Of a DNA stretch of 64,000 bases, positions 53,386 to 62,835 are shown in pieces. Each line of letters opens with the position of its first letter. The first letter of the stretch is position 1. Under the pieces are notes generated by a model, which was given only the letters and a program-made list of their open reading frames with translations, was not told the origin of the DNA and ran no database searches. The position numbers were made by a program, and so were the translations under genes. The stretch covers positions 1,240,001 to 1,304,000 of the forward strand of contig NZ_AP021869.1 in the NCBI RefSeq assembly GCF_026001925.1, given 5' to 3'. The stretch is from Vibrio gangliei. GTDB taxonomy: Bacteria; Pseudomonadota; Gammaproteobacteria; Enterobacterales; Vibrionaceae.

Positions 53386-54266
53386 TGTTTACTATGAATG
53401 TTTTATCTAAACGAATGCCTGTTCAGCAGATTGAGCGAGATAAAAAAGTGTTTGTCCGTGCCAAAGAGCAAGCTACATCACAGCATGATATTGCCATTAA
53501 GGCACGCAACCTTTCTCTTCACTATGGAAAAAAAAACATTCTGAATCAGCTCAATCTCGACATCTATCAAGGTAAAGTCACCGCTCTTTTAGGACCTAAT
53601 GGCGCAGGAAAGAGTAGCCTATTAAAAATTCTTTGTGGAGAATCAGTGTGTTCAAGTCATGAAGCAAGTCTGCATTATTTTGGTAAACCGAACGTAGATT
53701 GGGATAAGGGATTACTCGCTAGACACTTAGGGATTCTCCCCCAGCATAGTACGTTATCTTTTCCGTTTTTAGTCAGAGAAGTGGTTGAACTCGGCGGTCT
53801 GCCGCTAGGGTTACCACGTAAAGAACTCGCTTTAATCGCAGAAGAAAAGATGGAGCAAGTTGGGATTCTTTCAATGGCATCACGCCACTATCCCCAGCTT
53901 TCAGGTGGAGAAAAGCAGCGAGTACATTTAGCGCGTGTATTAACTCAGCTCCATTTAGCGCAAGACAATCGTATTTTCATGTTAGATGAGCCTACCTCAG
54001 CACTGGATTTAGCGCATCAGCACAATACCTTATCTTTAGCTAAGCAAATGGCGCAAGCCGGAACCGCGGTGGTTGTGGTCTTACATGATCTGAATCTAGC
54101 CACACAGTATGCTGATAGAATTTTATTGCTTCAGGGCGGGAATATCGTTGCCGATGGTAGCGCTTGGCAAACACTCTCGCCTGACAATATTTACAACGTT
54201 TATGGTCAATCCACCTTGATATCGACTCATCCAGAATACGGATTTCCGGTTATTATGCCCAAATGA
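53385..54266 (+). CDS. hutD: Haem ABC transporter ATP-binding protein HutD
   Basis: A 293-residue ATPase with Walker A GPNGAGKSSLL, the signature LSGGEKQRVHLARVL, Walker B FMLDEPTSALD and the switch His in VVLHDLN. The first 35 residues before the ABC fold are an extension (LSKRMPVQQIERDKK) not typical of HmuV; a later start near residue 35 (no clear site) is conceivable. It completes the hutBCD haem importer. It is the last gene of the tonB-hut operon. Confidence 0.92.
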   Translation: MFTMNVLSKRMPVQQIERDKKVFVRAKEQATSQHDIAIKARNLSLHYGKKNILNQLNLDIYQGKVTALLGPNGAGKSSLLKILCGESVCSSHEASLHYFGKPNVDWDKGLLARHLGILPQHSTLSFPFLVREVVELGGLPLGLPRKELALIAEEKMEQVGILSMASRHYPQLSGGEKQRVHLARVLTQLHLAQDNRIFMLDEPTSALDLAHQHNTLSLAKQMAQAGTAVVVVLHDLNLATQYADRILLLQGGNIVADGSAWQTLSPDNIYNVYGQSTLISTHPEYGFPVIMPK

Positions 54267-54373
54267 GGTGTACTTTTTTACGCTGCGAGCAATTTGTTTA
54301 ATCTCATCATTTTACTGGTTTTCAGCTTCGAACAGGCGTAAAGTACCCACAGTTTTTGTATGAGGATAAAGAA

Positions 54374-54685
54374 ATGACAACAGAAACCGATTATGAAGTA
54401 GCTGAGAACCAAGTTTGTGAAGCTTGTGGCTGCAGTGCAGAAATGGGATTCATCATTAAAGAAGGTGATGATGTTGCAGAAGTGACTATTTTTGCTCAGG
54501 GAAAAGATGTCTTATTGGCTCAATTAGACCCATATCTTCAATTAGCAGAACGTGTTAACCGTGCCTACAAACATGAAGTTGAAGAAGTAGCAGATGACGC
54601 GACACAATTGACTGCTCGTATTCAATTTGAATGCAGTGCTGAAAAATTGATTTTTGAACTACAAAGCCGCTCTTTAAACCGCTAA
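54374..54685 (+). CDS. YfcZ/YiiS family protein (DUF406)
   Basis: A 103-residue acidic protein from the ATG at 54374 (GAGGAT upstream). It carries CEACGCSAEMGFIIKEGDD near its start and the strand pattern LTARIQFECSAEKLIFEL at its end. This is the DUF406 family (YfcZ, YiiS of E. coli), without a known function. The paired cysteines suggest metal or redox binding, as speculation. A terminator follows. Confidence 0.85.
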   Translation: MTTETDYEVAENQVCEACGCSAEMGFIIKEGDDVAEVTIFAQGKDVLLAQLDPYLQLAERVNRAYKHEVEEVADDATQLTARIQFECSAEKLIFELQSRSLNR

Positions 54686-54711
54686 TCGGTAAAATAAGCT
54701 TCGTTCAAAAC

Positions 54712-54742
54712 AAAAAAGCAACTGTTTAGGCAGTTGCTTTTT
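54712..54742 (+). terminator. Terminator of the DUF406 gene
   Basis: AAAAAGCAACTG pairs with CAGTTGCTTTTT across TTTAGG. Both flanks have A or T tracts, so it can also end the convergent acyltransferase gene. Confidence 0.85.
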
Positions 54743-54787
54743 AGTTGGTAATGATTCCATCTTCTCTATTGGAAAAAGGTGAAACAT

Positions 54788-55912
54788 TTACTCTTGTTGA
54801 TTTCGTACCGGGTTTGCGTACATTTCAACAAGTTTTTTCTGAGCCCCTTCGGGTAATGCTTTTAACTTAGTAGCAAAATGCGCTTCCACTTCATCGGTAA
54901 TGGCATCGCTTTGTTTACCAGCAGCGAGCAGGTTGACAGGATATAAGCGATACAATGAATGAATTTGACGATCGATTTCTTGCGCAAGCGCTTCCGGTGT
55001 TTCAAAATCATCGCTAATCACATCACCAAAGCTGACATGTACCCGCCCTTTTTCACCGATGATGCCTTTTACAATACTGGCAATATCTTCAAATTCAGTT
55101 TTTTCGTATTTGCCATTGACTTCAATCTCATAGAGCTCTTTAGCTTTATCGAGATCACAAGGATCGTTTTCGTATGAAATAGAAACCGGCACGATTTTGA
55201 GTGATTTAATGTAATCTGGAAACGAAATTTTCTGGCGACGACCTTCTACATGGAACATTTTCAATATAGCTGGCTCGGTCATATCATTGCCATCTTTTGC
55301 ACGGCCTTCACGCTGAGCAATCCAAATAGAATGATTGTTATCGAGAGAATGTTTGATGTAAGAAGACAGTAAACCAAGTGCTTTCATCATCTCGCGTGGT
55401 GCTTTAATTGAACGTTTTACAATAAAGCTTTTGTTGAGCTTCATCATTTCTGTCGCACAAGGCATTCTCAGCAAATTATCACCGATCGCAATACGTACTG
55501 TTTTGTGGCCATTATTGTATAGACCCCAGTTCACTAAAGCCGGATCCATAGCAATATCACGGTGGTTAGAGACGAATAAATAAGCCTGTTCGTGATCTAA
55601 TTTATCTAAACCAGAAAAAGTGACACCATTCGTTGTTTTATCAAGCGTGGAATCCATGAAATGTTCTACTTCATGTTGAATGTCTTCCACCGTTTTCAGC
55701 TTCGACCATTTCAGTTTTAAGTAAACTTTGATCAGAGGTGAAATCAACTTTTTAAACCAAGCGGGTTTATGAGAAAAACGGTATTTGATGATGGCATTGA
55801 TGAAGTCTTCATCATTAATTAAGCGCTCAAGGGCTGCCGGGATCTCATCATCGTTATAAGGACGAATGTCTTTATAAGGGTCGTTTTTATATGGGTCGTT
55901 ATCTAGGCTCAT
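54788..55912 (-). CDS. 1-acyl-glycerol-3-phosphate acyltransferase-like protein
   Basis: About 374 residues from the ATG at 55912. The acyltransferase block is seen as VSNHRDIAMDPALVNWG, with the HxxxxD pair, and a later EGRAKDG fits the glycerol-phosphate-binding EGxR motif (WIAQREGRAKDG). Before it lies an unusual acidic start with DNDPYKNDPYK, a short tandem repeat. The family makes phosphatidic acid or modifies lipids; the substrate is not certain. It is longer than PlsC (about 245 residues). Confidence 0.82.
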   Translation of the reverse strand: MSLDNDPYKNDPYKDIRPYNDDEIPAALERLINDEDFINAIIKYRFSHKPAWFKKLISPLIKVYLKLKWSKLKTVEDIQHEVEHFMDSTLDKTTNGVTFSGLDKLDHEQAYLFVSNHRDIAMDPALVNWGLYNNGHKTVRIAIGDNLLRMPCATEMMKLNKSFIVKRSIKAPREMMKALGLLSSYIKHSLDNNHSIWIAQREGRAKDGNDMTEPAILKMFHVEGRRQKISFPDYIKSLKIVPVSISYENDPCDLDKAKELYEIEVNGKYEKTEFEDIASIVKGIIGEKGRVHVSFGDVISDDFETPEALAQEIDRQIHSLYRLYPVNLLAAGKQSDAITDEVEAHFATKLKALPEGAQKKLVEMYANPVRNQQE

Positions 55913-56217
55913 TAAGTTACTGCTATTATGAATAAACACGGTATTTTACGTTGATATGCCAGAAATAGACAGGCGTAATCCACGTAAAACGAATTAATTA
56001 GGTGCCGTAAAGTACATGAATTCGTTGAAATTGGGAATAGACGCAAGTTCAACTTTAACGAAAGCATGCTTTGCATAATTACTGCTATTTTTCGATAGGA
56101 TACTGAGCAGACCAAGGAAAAGGTTGGAAAAGCCATGCTGAACGCGTTATCTTAGCGCCGAATCTTCAAACCGATACATTCCAATTAGCCACACTCTTCA
56201 ACGCAGACAAACAATAC

Positions 56218-56853
56218 ATGAACTATTTAATTGCTCATAAAATCAATCACTTCCCTTACTTGCACTCGACGCCTCGTAAAAAAAGTATAAAACATAAGCT
56301 CATTTATGTTCAGCAAGGTGTCATTTGTGTTCGTCTCGGTAAAGAAGAATATGTGTTTGAGCAAGGCCAAGCACTGTGGCTGCCTTTTGAGTGTTTGTCG
56401 GCAGTTACCTACTTTCCTAATACCACGTCATTAGAGGTAGAAGTGTCATGCCGTTCAACCAATGTTTATTCTTATCAAGCTGGTGAAGTTGAACTATCTG
56501 AATTGCTGAGTGCGTTACTAAAATCATTGGCAAATACAACATTTGATTCCGCTGATCTGGAACAAAAGTCATGGTTAAAGGTAGTGAATTTTGAACTTAC
56601 AAAACTCAGCCCTCTCTTATCCAGTGAGATGAAAACCATCACCAATATTAAGAATTTAGACATTAAAAGCCTAGATAATAAAGGCGGAAGTCACATCGAT
56701 TACGCTGAATTACACATGGCTTTAAAGGTGAGAGATGCACTAAAAGCGCGTTCATCAGGTATGAAAACAAAGAACATAGTTGAATCAGTTTTTAATGGTA
56801 ACCATGAATTAGCCCAACAGCTTTGCCAGGCCATTGCGAACCAAGCACTGTAA
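56218..56853 (+). CDS. AraC-type sensor-like protein without a DNA-binding domain
   Basis: A 211-residue protein. The first 90 residues resemble the cupin-like ligand-binding arm of AraC regulators: HKLIYVQQGVICVRLGKEEYVFEQGQALWLPFECLSAV-like strand order with GQALWLPF. The rest is helical (LSALLKSLANTTF, LHMALKVRDALKARSSG), but the two helix-turn-helix motifs of AraC proteins are not evident, and the protein is short. A divergent or degenerate DNA-binding end is possible. No target can be proposed. Confidence 0.6.
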   Translation: MNYLIAHKINHFPYLHSTPRKKSIKHKLIYVQQGVICVRLGKEEYVFEQGQALWLPFECLSAVTYFPNTTSLEVEVSCRSTNVYSYQAGEVELSELLSALLKSLANTTFDSADLEQKSWLKVVNFELTKLSPLLSSEMKTITNIKNLDIKSLDNKGGSHIDYAELHMALKVRDALKARSSGMKTKNIVESVFNGNHELAQQLCQAIANQAL

Positions 56854-56914
56854 TTTTAAGACCAGATAATTTTTATACTGACGGTTGTTGCACATTCAAT
56901 TGAGGTCGTTGGTT

Positions 56915-57433
56915 TCATTGATACAACTGGTGAGTATTTATATAGTGAATCACGCCGGCTGTTGTGAGATCAGAGATTGGATGCCCTACTTTACAGTTTT
57001 GCCTGATTTGCGTACTACGAACACCAATGGTTTCAGGGCAAGCCAATACAGACCACTTTTGCGTAATTTCATTTGCCTTATAAAACTTAGAAAATTGCAG
57101 AAAGTTATCCGGTCCCATCACAAAGGTTAAGTCGCTTTCAGGGTAGTCTTTTTGCAGTTGTTCTAATACTGCATAAGTCGTCACAGATGCTTGAGCTTCA
57201 GATTCGTATAAGTGGGTTTCAACATCGCACAGTTGTACATTCTGCAAAGCAATATCATCAATAAATAATTGCACCAGTTCGCAACGTATTGGATATGGAA
57301 GCATCTCTTTCCCCCAAGCGTGCGCAATGCTTGGAACCATTAAGACCAAATCAAAATGCGACAATCTTTCCAGTACGCTTTTATGCCCAAATGTAGGCGG
57401 ATTAAATGCGCTACCAAATACCGCGATCTTCAC
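56915..57433 (-). CDS. Nicotinate-nucleotide adenylyltransferase-like protein
   Basis: A 172-residue nucleotidyltransferase. It has the start FGSAFNPPTFGHKSVLERL with the GxFxPxHxGH-like motif, GPDNFLQFSKFYKANEI in the middle and VRSTQIRQN near the end, the ISSTxIR-like motif. These are the hallmarks of NadD/NMNAT enzymes, which make deamido-NAD or NAD. It is divergent from nadE, in line with a shared role in NAD supply. It may be a second copy beside a normal nadD elsewhere. Confidence 0.85.
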   Translation of the reverse strand: MKIAVFGSAFNPPTFGHKSVLERLSHFDLVLMVPSIAHAWGKEMLPYPIRCELVQLFIDDIALQNVQLCDVETHLYESEAQASVTTYAVLEQLQKDYPESDLTFVMGPDNFLQFSKFYKANEITQKWSVLACPETIGVRSTQIRQNCKVGHPISDLTTAGVIHYINTHQLYQ

Positions 57434-57500
57434 TTTATACGCTTCCTTAGCTTATTTTGAATGCCACAAAGATTATCATTTATATCACTTAGAGTGAATG

Positions 57501-57543
57501 TATACCCTCAATTGGGGTCGCATCTTGAGGTGACTTGGGTATA
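57501..57543. repeat. Degenerate copy of the TATACCCAAGT repeat family
   Basis: The right end GCATCTTGAGG-TGACTTGGGTATA is nearly the same as the right end of the element at 45952-46217. The left end is reduced to TATACCC. It lies between the two NAD genes, 56 bases before nadE. Confidence 0.65.
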
Positions 57544-57598
57544 TGATACAAGGACATTGAACTCCTCATTTAAATTTGCTGCACATTAAGGAATTATC

Positions 57599-58429
57599 AT
57601 GGAGCAACTCATTCGCCAAGAAATGCAGGTTCTACCTTCAATTGACCCTCAATTTGAGATTTCACGCCGTGTCACGTTTATCAAAACAAAACTTCAGCAG
57701 TCTGGTTGTAAATCGCTAGTCCTAGGCATTAGCGGTGGTGTCGATTCAACGACATGTGGTCGTCTAGCGCAATTAGCCGTTAATGAACTGAATCAAGAAT
57801 CTGGTACAACGGATTATCAATTTATCGCTGTACGTCTGCCTTACGGGGAGCAAAAAGATGAAGATGAGGCACAAATCGCCCTCTCTTTCATTCAACCTAC
57901 CCACTCAATTTCAGTCAACATCAAAGCGGGTGTTGATGGTATCAATACCGCTACTCACACAGCGTTAGAAGGTACTAGCTTACTGCCAACCGATGCCGCA
58001 AAACTGGATTTTGTAAAAGGTAACGTAAAAGCGCGTGCACGCATGGTGGCTCAATATGAGGTGGCGGGATACGTGGGTGGCTTAGTGTTGGGTACCGATC
58101 ATTCTGCCGAGAATATCACTGGTTTCTATACCAAATTCGGTGACGGTGCGTGTGATTTAGCCCCTTTATTTGGTTTAAGTAAGCGCCAAGTACGACAAGT
58201 TGCCGCAGAACTTGGTGCGCCAGAAGTGCTGGTTAAGAAAGTGCCTACTGCCGATTTAGAAGAATTGGCTCCGCAAAAAGCGGATGAAGATGCGTTGAAT
58301 CTGACTTATGACCAAATTGATGACTTCTTAGAAGGTAAAGAAGTTAGCCAAGATGTCATTGAGCGCTTAGTTGGTATTTATAAAGCGACGCAGCATAAGC
58401 GTCAGCCTATCCCAACGATTTACGATTAA
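57599..58429 (+). CDS. nadE: NH3-dependent NAD+ synthetase NadE
   Basis: A 276-residue enzyme that turns deamido-NAD into NAD with ammonia and ATP. The ATP pyrophosphatase motif [12 protein letters not shown] is at about residue 47, then [16 protein letters not shown] and [22 protein letters not shown]-like text, all typical. Length matches E. coli NadE (275). A terminator follows at 58455. Confidence 0.96.
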   Translation: MEQLIRQEMQVLPSIDPQFEISRRVTFIKTKLQQSGCKSLVLGISGGVDSTTCGRLAQLAVNELNQESGTTDYQFIAVRLPYGEQKDEDEAQIALSFIQPTHSISVNIKAGVDGINTATHTALEGTSLLPTDAAKLDFVKGNVKARARMVAQYEVAGYVGGLVLGTDHSAENITGFYTKFGDGACDLAPLFGLSKRQVRQVAAELGAPEVLVKKVPTADLEELAPQKADEDALNLTYDQIDDFLEGKEVSQDVIERLVGIYKATQHKRQPIPTIYD

Positions 58430-58454
58430 TCCAAGATACCCCGTACAAAACGAC

Positions 58455-58488
58455 AAAGGCTCACCATCACAGTGAGCCTTTTAGTTTT
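58455..58488. terminator. Terminator between nadE and the yceI gene
   Basis: AAAGGCTCAC pairs with GTGAGCCTTT across a seven-base loop, followed by TTAGTTTTT. Suitable for nadE and possibly for the convergent yceI transcript. Confidence 0.78.
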
Positions 58489-58505
58489 TATGTTATGTCA
58501 GTTGA

Positions 58506-59090
58506 TTACTGCTTCACGCCTTCCACGTATAAATCCAAATCAACATAACTTGCGCCAGCCATTTCTTGAATGCCAAAGTCTTTAACTTCTAGGCGCGTGG
58601 TGCCTTTAAAACCAGCACGTTCACCACCCCATGGGTCTTTACCAGCGCCGATAAATTCTGCATCAATGGTTACGGGTACCGTTTTACCGTGCAACTCTAA
58701 GTTCCCATCAATAGCCAGTTTACCATCACCTTTATCTGTCACTTTAGTACTAGTGAAAGTGGCTTTCGGATATTCGCTCACATTTAAGAAATCATCACTG
58801 CGAATATGCTTATCACGATCAGCATGGTTAGAATCAATACTGCCAGTATCAACCACTACATTGACTTTTGATGCAGCAATATTTTGTGGGTCATACGAGA
58901 ACGTACCAGAAAAGTCATTAAAACGACCCTGTGTAAAGCTGTAACCTAGGTGGCTCACACGAAAGTTAACAGAAGCATGTGCACCTTTAGTATCGATAGT
59001 GTAATCCGCCGCAATTGCGCCCATAGGTAATAGCATCGCCGAGCATAAACCCGCCGTAGTTAGCCACTTTTTCATTTCCATTTTGATCAT
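58506..59090 (-). CDS. YceI family periplasmic protein
   Basis: A 194-residue protein with a signal peptide ending GAIAA. The body has DTKGAHASVNFRVSHLGYSF and SNHADRDKHIRSDDFLNVSEYPKATFTS-like text, then GVKQ at the end, all typical of YceI, a lipocalin-like barrel that binds isoprenoids. Its ATG at 59090 (GGAGT upstream) overlaps the stop of the cytochrome b561 gene, so the two form an operon as in many bacteria. Confidence 0.92.
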   Translation of the reverse strand: MIKMEMKKWLTTAGLCSAMLLPMGAIAADYTIDTKGAHASVNFRVSHLGYSFTQGRFNDFSGTFSYDPQNIAASKVNVVVDTGSIDSNHADRDKHIRSDDFLNVSEYPKATFTSTKVTDKGDGKLAIDGNLELHGKTVPVTIDAEFIGAGKDPWGGERAGFKGTTRLEVKDFGIQEMAGASYVDLDLYVEGVKQ

Positions 59091-59626
59091 TTTCTTACTC
59101 CTGTCATTTTTCGTAAGGTATTGTCTTTATTGTAAAAGTGATGTTTCAGTGCTGCGATTGCATGCAATGATGCTAGTCCAATCAAAATACATGCAAAGTA
59201 ATAATGAAGCAGTCCCGCGATGTCTGATTGGTTTTCAAATAACGCACCTAGTGACGGTACGGTATACCAATCAAAAATATCAATGCCCCGTCCATCTGAT
59301 GTCGAAATTAAATAACCAGATGCAAAAATGCCGAACAATAACGCATACATTAAAAAGTGAGCCAATTTGGCGGCTGTTTTTTCAAAGGCAGCCCCTTCAA
59401 CTTCTGGGTTGGCTGTGGCCAGTTTCCAAATTAAGCGAAACATAGTGTAGGCAGCTAAAATGAGGCCAACAGATTTATGCCAATGTGGTGCATCTTGATA
59501 CCAAGAGCTGTAATAACTTAGATCTACCATCCATAAACCAACGGCAAATAAACCAATGATCACGATAGCTGAAGCCCAATGGTTGATCTTGGTTAACAAG
59601 TTGTACTGTTGAACGTTTTTACTCAT
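59087..59626 (-). CDS. Cytochrome b561
   Basis: A 179-residue inner-membrane protein with four helices and haem-ligand histidines in LLTKINHWASAIVI, HWHKSVGLILAAY, FLMYALLFG (before HF) and LLHYYFACILIGLASLHAIAA. The ATG at 59626 has GGAA seven bases upstream and is preferred to one four codons earlier. It transfers electrons between quinone and periplasmic partners. It is co-translated with yceI. Confidence 0.88.
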   Translation of the reverse strand: MSKNVQQYNLLTKINHWASAIVIIGLFAVGLWMVDLSYYSSWYQDAPHWHKSVGLILAAYTMFRLIWKLATANPEVEGAAFEKTAAKLAHFLMYALLFGIFASGYLISTSDGRGIDIFDWYTVPSLGALFENQSDIAGLLHYYFACILIGLASLHAIAALKHHFYNKDNTLRKMTGVRK

Positions 59627-59901
59627 GTGTGATTCCATAACATCGAAATAGGACTACTTTGTCTGTTTTAATAGGCAGTATTACTAAAAGACCATGAAAA
59701 TGAAGCTTTTGCATTGGACATCTTATTCAAATTTTTTGATGTTGATGAAATATTGTGTCAATCCCTTTATCTATAAGGAATAGACGTTATTCATTCATGG
59801 TTACTTTTATGTAACAAATCTTTATTTTGTGATGAATGAAATTTTTCTCACCTAATGTTGGTCATGTGGGAAAGGGATTCTAACCATGATGAGGAATAAT
59901 C

Positions 59902-60912
59902 ATGTTAATTAAAACGAGACCAAGCTGGTATCTGTCTGAAAATCAGGCGACACCTGAAACCATTTATAAACAACGTCGTGATATTGTAAAAAAAATCGGC
60001 ATTACCGCCGCTGTTGCCCCTTTCGCTACCCCTGCTTCGGCTGGCTTATTTGATGTATTCAGTAGTGCCCCAAAGTCCGATGTGTCAGCGGATCCTCGTC
60101 AACCATTAACGGGTAAGCCTTCTCAATATTCCAATGCCGATCTTGTTTTAACACCGGAGCAAAAAGTCCTTACCTATAATAATTTTTATGAATTTGGTAC
60201 TGGTAAAGGCCAACCAGCCGAGCAAGCCAAAGGTTTTAAAACGGAACCCTGGACAATTGAAATTACTGGTGAAGTGAATAAGCCGGCCAAGTTAGATGTA
60301 CAAGATTTGCTAAAAAACATGCAAATCGAAGAACGTATCTATCGTCATCGTTGCGTTGAGGCATGGTCCATGAATGTACCCTGGCTTGGGTTTACTCTTG
60401 CTTCAATACTGAAATTAGTTCAACCAACCAGTAAAGCAAAATATGTGGCATTTCAGACCCTTTATGATCCAGACCAAATGCCGGGGCAACGTGGTTTTAC
60501 TAGTATCGATTTTCCCTACGTTGAAGGTTTAACCATTGAAGAAGCCATGAATCCTTTAACCTTAATGACCGTTGGGTTGTACGGTAAAACCCTTGCGCCG
60601 CAAAATGGTGCTCCGCTGCGTTTGATCGTTCCTTGGAAGTATGGTTTCAAAGGCATTAAATCTATCGTGAAAATCCAGCTATTAGAAAAGCAGTCACCAA
60701 CAACCTGGAATCTTCTTGCACCGGATGAATACGGTTTTTACGCTAATGTAAACCCAAATGTGGATCACCCGCGCTGGAGCCAGGCTTCCGAGCGATTCAT
60801 TGGCGAAGGTAGTCTGTTTTCATCTGTTCGCCAAGACACCTTGATGTTTAATGGTTATGGCGATCAAGTTGCCTCATTGTATAAAGATTTAGATTTAAAG
60901 CGTAATTACTAG
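59902..60912 (+). CDS. msrP: Protein-methionine-sulfoxide reductase catalytic subunit MsrP
   Basis: A 336-residue molybdoenzyme. The start has a Tat signal with [10 protein letters not shown] and a hydrophobic stretch ending PASA. The Mo-binding Cys is in [18 protein letters not shown], and GQRGF and [17 protein letters not shown] follow as in YedY. It reduces oxidised methionines in periplasmic proteins, with electrons from MsrQ. The msrQ gene follows after 13 bases. Confidence 0.95.
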   Translation: MLIKTRPSWYLSENQATPETIYKQRRDIVKKIGITAAVAPFATPASAGLFDVFSSAPKSDVSADPRQPLTGKPSQYSNADLVLTPEQKVLTYNNFYEFGTGKGQPAEQAKGFKTEPWTIEITGEVNKPAKLDVQDLLKNMQIEERIYRHRCVEAWSMNVPWLGFTLASILKLVQPTSKAKYVAFQTLYDPDQMPGQRGFTSIDFPYVEGLTIEEAMNPLTLMTVGLYGKTLAPQNGAPLRLIVPWKYGFKGIKSIVKIQLLEKQSPTTWNLLAPDEYGFYANVNPNVDHPRWSQASERFIGEGSLFSSVRQDTLMFNGYGDQVASLYKDLDLKRNY

Positions 60913-60925
60913 GCCTGTTAAAGTC

Positions 60926-61534
60926 ATGAATTTAAAATCTAATCATGTTATCGGCATAAAAGCGATCGTGCATCTTGTGCAACTGTTTTCATTTATTTGG
61001 CTAGTATTTGCGGTGAAAAACGGTCATTTAGGTGCCGACCCTGTTCAGCCTATTTTGCATTTTACCGGCAAAGCGGCGCTCAATACCTTGCTGATCACCA
61101 TGTTGATTTCACCTATTGTGAAACAGTTTAAACAAGGGCAACTTATGCGTTGTCGTCGATTGTTGGGCTTATACAGTTTTGCTTGGGCTGCATGTCATTT
61201 CATTGCCTTTGCTTGGTTTGATTTGAGTTTACAATGGCAATTAATTGGTTCTGAAATTATAAAGCGGCCATATTTGGTGGTGGGTGCTATTGTGTGGGTC
61301 ATTCTATTTTTACTTGCTCTGACTTCCACACAAGCTATCCAGCGTAAGATGGGACGATCATGGCAGCAGTTACACAATTGGGTTTATATCGCTTTATTGC
61401 TGGCTCCGATTCATTACTTTTGGTCAGTAAAATCTGAAATACTCGAACCAAGCCTTTACCTTGTGGTGGCACTCTTTTTACTCACGATCCGAAAAGACAA
61501 AATTCAACGTTGGTTAACGCAGTTGAAACGCTGA
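60926..61534 (+). CDS. msrQ: Haem-binding membrane subunit MsrQ
   Basis: A 202-residue membrane protein with six helices of the ferric-reductase type. LGLYSFAWAACHFIAFAW and LHNWVYIALLLAPIHYFWS hold the His ligands. It belongs to the YedZ/MsrQ family and takes electrons from quinol or a flavin reductase to MsrP. The gene directly follows msrP. Confidence 0.93.
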   Translation: MNLKSNHVIGIKAIVHLVQLFSFIWLVFAVKNGHLGADPVQPILHFTGKAALNTLLITMLISPIVKQFKQGQLMRCRRLLGLYSFAWAACHFIAFAWFDLSLQWQLIGSEIIKRPYLVVGAIVWVILFLLALTSTQAIQRKMGRSWQQLHNWVYIALLLAPIHYFWSVKSEILEPSLYLVVALFLLTIRKDKIQRWLTQLKR

Positions 61535-61605
61535 TCCCTCCTTGTCATTAAAGCGTCAAGTAATGATGGCATCGTGGCTTATTTATCAACGAATAAGCAA
61601 CATAC

Positions 61606-62397
61606 TTGAAATCACTTAAACGCTATCAATATGAACGCTATGCGGTGTTGTGCCGCTTAGCCTACCCTCGAATTTTTAAACAAACCCGTTATGGTTTTGA
61701 TCCAAATGGTCAACGTGTTATTAAAAACTCACGCGGTAAAGTGTTAATGCGTGTGCTGTGGAGTCAGGACAAAGAAGAAGTTATTGTTGTGATTAAAGGT
61801 TCACACAGTCTTTTTGATTGGTTGTTGAATTTCGCTATGTGGAAACGCTCTTGTTTCTCCAGTCTAGGTTTACATTACCCCATTCATGCTGGATTTTATT
61901 ACCTCATACACCAAGAAAGCGTTCCGAATCATCGCGACGATCGACTCGGAGAACCGGTTTATTTACGCTTGGAAACGATTCTTGCTCCGCTCATAAAGTC
62001 AGGTAAACGGATAAGTATTACTGGTCATTCATCTGGTGGTGCAATCGGGTTGGTGTTAGCGGATTATTTAGAAAGCAAATACCCTAACGTCATTAAGCGC
62101 GTGGTCACTTTCGGACAACCGGCTATTGGTGGTTGGCGCTTTAAGCAACGTTATCGGTTGGCCAAACGTACCTTTCGGATTTGCTGCGATATTGATATTG
62201 TCACATTTCTCCCTCCTATCCCATTTATGTATTGGCACGTTGGCAAAGTGCTTTGGTTATATAACGAGAAAATTTATGAAAATACACCAACATTAATCCG
62301 CTTAGGTCGTTCCATTATCAGTTGGTTAATTAGACCTTTTTCTTATCATTTGATGAGCAAATATATACGAGACAAGGACTTCTTCGATGAGCGATAG
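61606..62397 (+). CDS. Lipase-like alpha/beta hydrolase
   Basis: A 263-residue protein from a TTG start at 61606. The nucleophile elbow GHSSGG is in ISITGHSSGGAIGLVLADYL, after the strand EEVIVVIKGS, the pattern of class 3 lipases. A following VVTFGQPAIGG and a downstream Asp in CCDIDIVTFLPP fit the acid position, and His in YHLMSKY may complete the triad. There is no signal peptide. The start codon has no good Shine-Dalgarno, so the N terminus is uncertain. Confidence 0.78.
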   Translation: MKSLKRYQYERYAVLCRLAYPRIFKQTRYGFDPNGQRVIKNSRGKVLMRVLWSQDKEEVIVVIKGSHSLFDWLLNFAMWKRSCFSSLGLHYPIHAGFYYLIHQESVPNHRDDRLGEPVYLRLETILAPLIKSGKRISITGHSSGGAIGLVLADYLESKYPNVIKRVVTFGQPAIGGWRFKQRYRLAKRTFRICCDIDIVTFLPPIPFMYWHVGKVLWLYNEKIYENTPTLIRLGRSIISWLIRPFSYHLMSKYIRDKDFFDER

Positions 62398-62485
62398 CGT
62401 TATATTAACGAATTTTTTACACTGCTATTTTATTAAAGCCACGACCATTCGAGCTAATCTTCTATGAATAACAATGAGTAAGTAA

Positions 62486-62770
62486 GGTTTTGATATTGAT
62501 GATTTCGGCGCGAATTTCTCAAATAGAGGCCGTGTTGGTCTCATTGAACCCAGTATCGTAAAAACCGATCGCATGGTTTTAGAAGATTATATGCAAGGCC
62601 ATCGAACTAAGTTAGTTGAAGCGATGAATATCGCCAAAGAATATGGCGCAAAAACTGTGATTGAAGGGATAGAAACGCAAGAACAATTTGACACAATGAA
62701 GGCATTGAATATCGATATGTACCAAGGGTTTTATCATGGCATGCCGGCGCCTCTAACTCCTGCCGCATAA
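62486..62770 (+). pseudogene. Remnant of an EAL-domain (cyclic-di-GMP phosphodiesterase) gene
   Basis: From 62486 the frame reads GFDIDDFGANFSN, which matches the ALDDFGxGxSS block of EAL domains, then VKTDRMVLED (for KIDRxFV) and AKEYGAKTVIEGIET, then DMYQGFYHGMPAP (for QGxxxxxP). A stop codon (62483-62485) lies directly before it and the catalytic E-x-L start of the domain is missing. So this is the C-terminal half of a broken gene. An ATG at 62573 would give only 65 residues. Some key residues are changed (DDFGANF). Confidence 0.75.
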
Positions 62771-62780
62771 GCCATATTGA

Positions 62781-62817
62781 TAAAATAAAAGAGCCTACTG
62801 ACCTTCGTAGACTCTTT
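62781..62817 (-). terminator. Terminator of the parvulin gene
   Basis: AAAGAG-CTAC pairs with GTAG-CTCTTT with one mismatch. On the minus strand it runs into TTTTATTTTATC, 19 bases after the ppiC stop. Confidence 0.65.
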
Positions 62818-62835
62818 CGTAATAAATCAAAAAAC

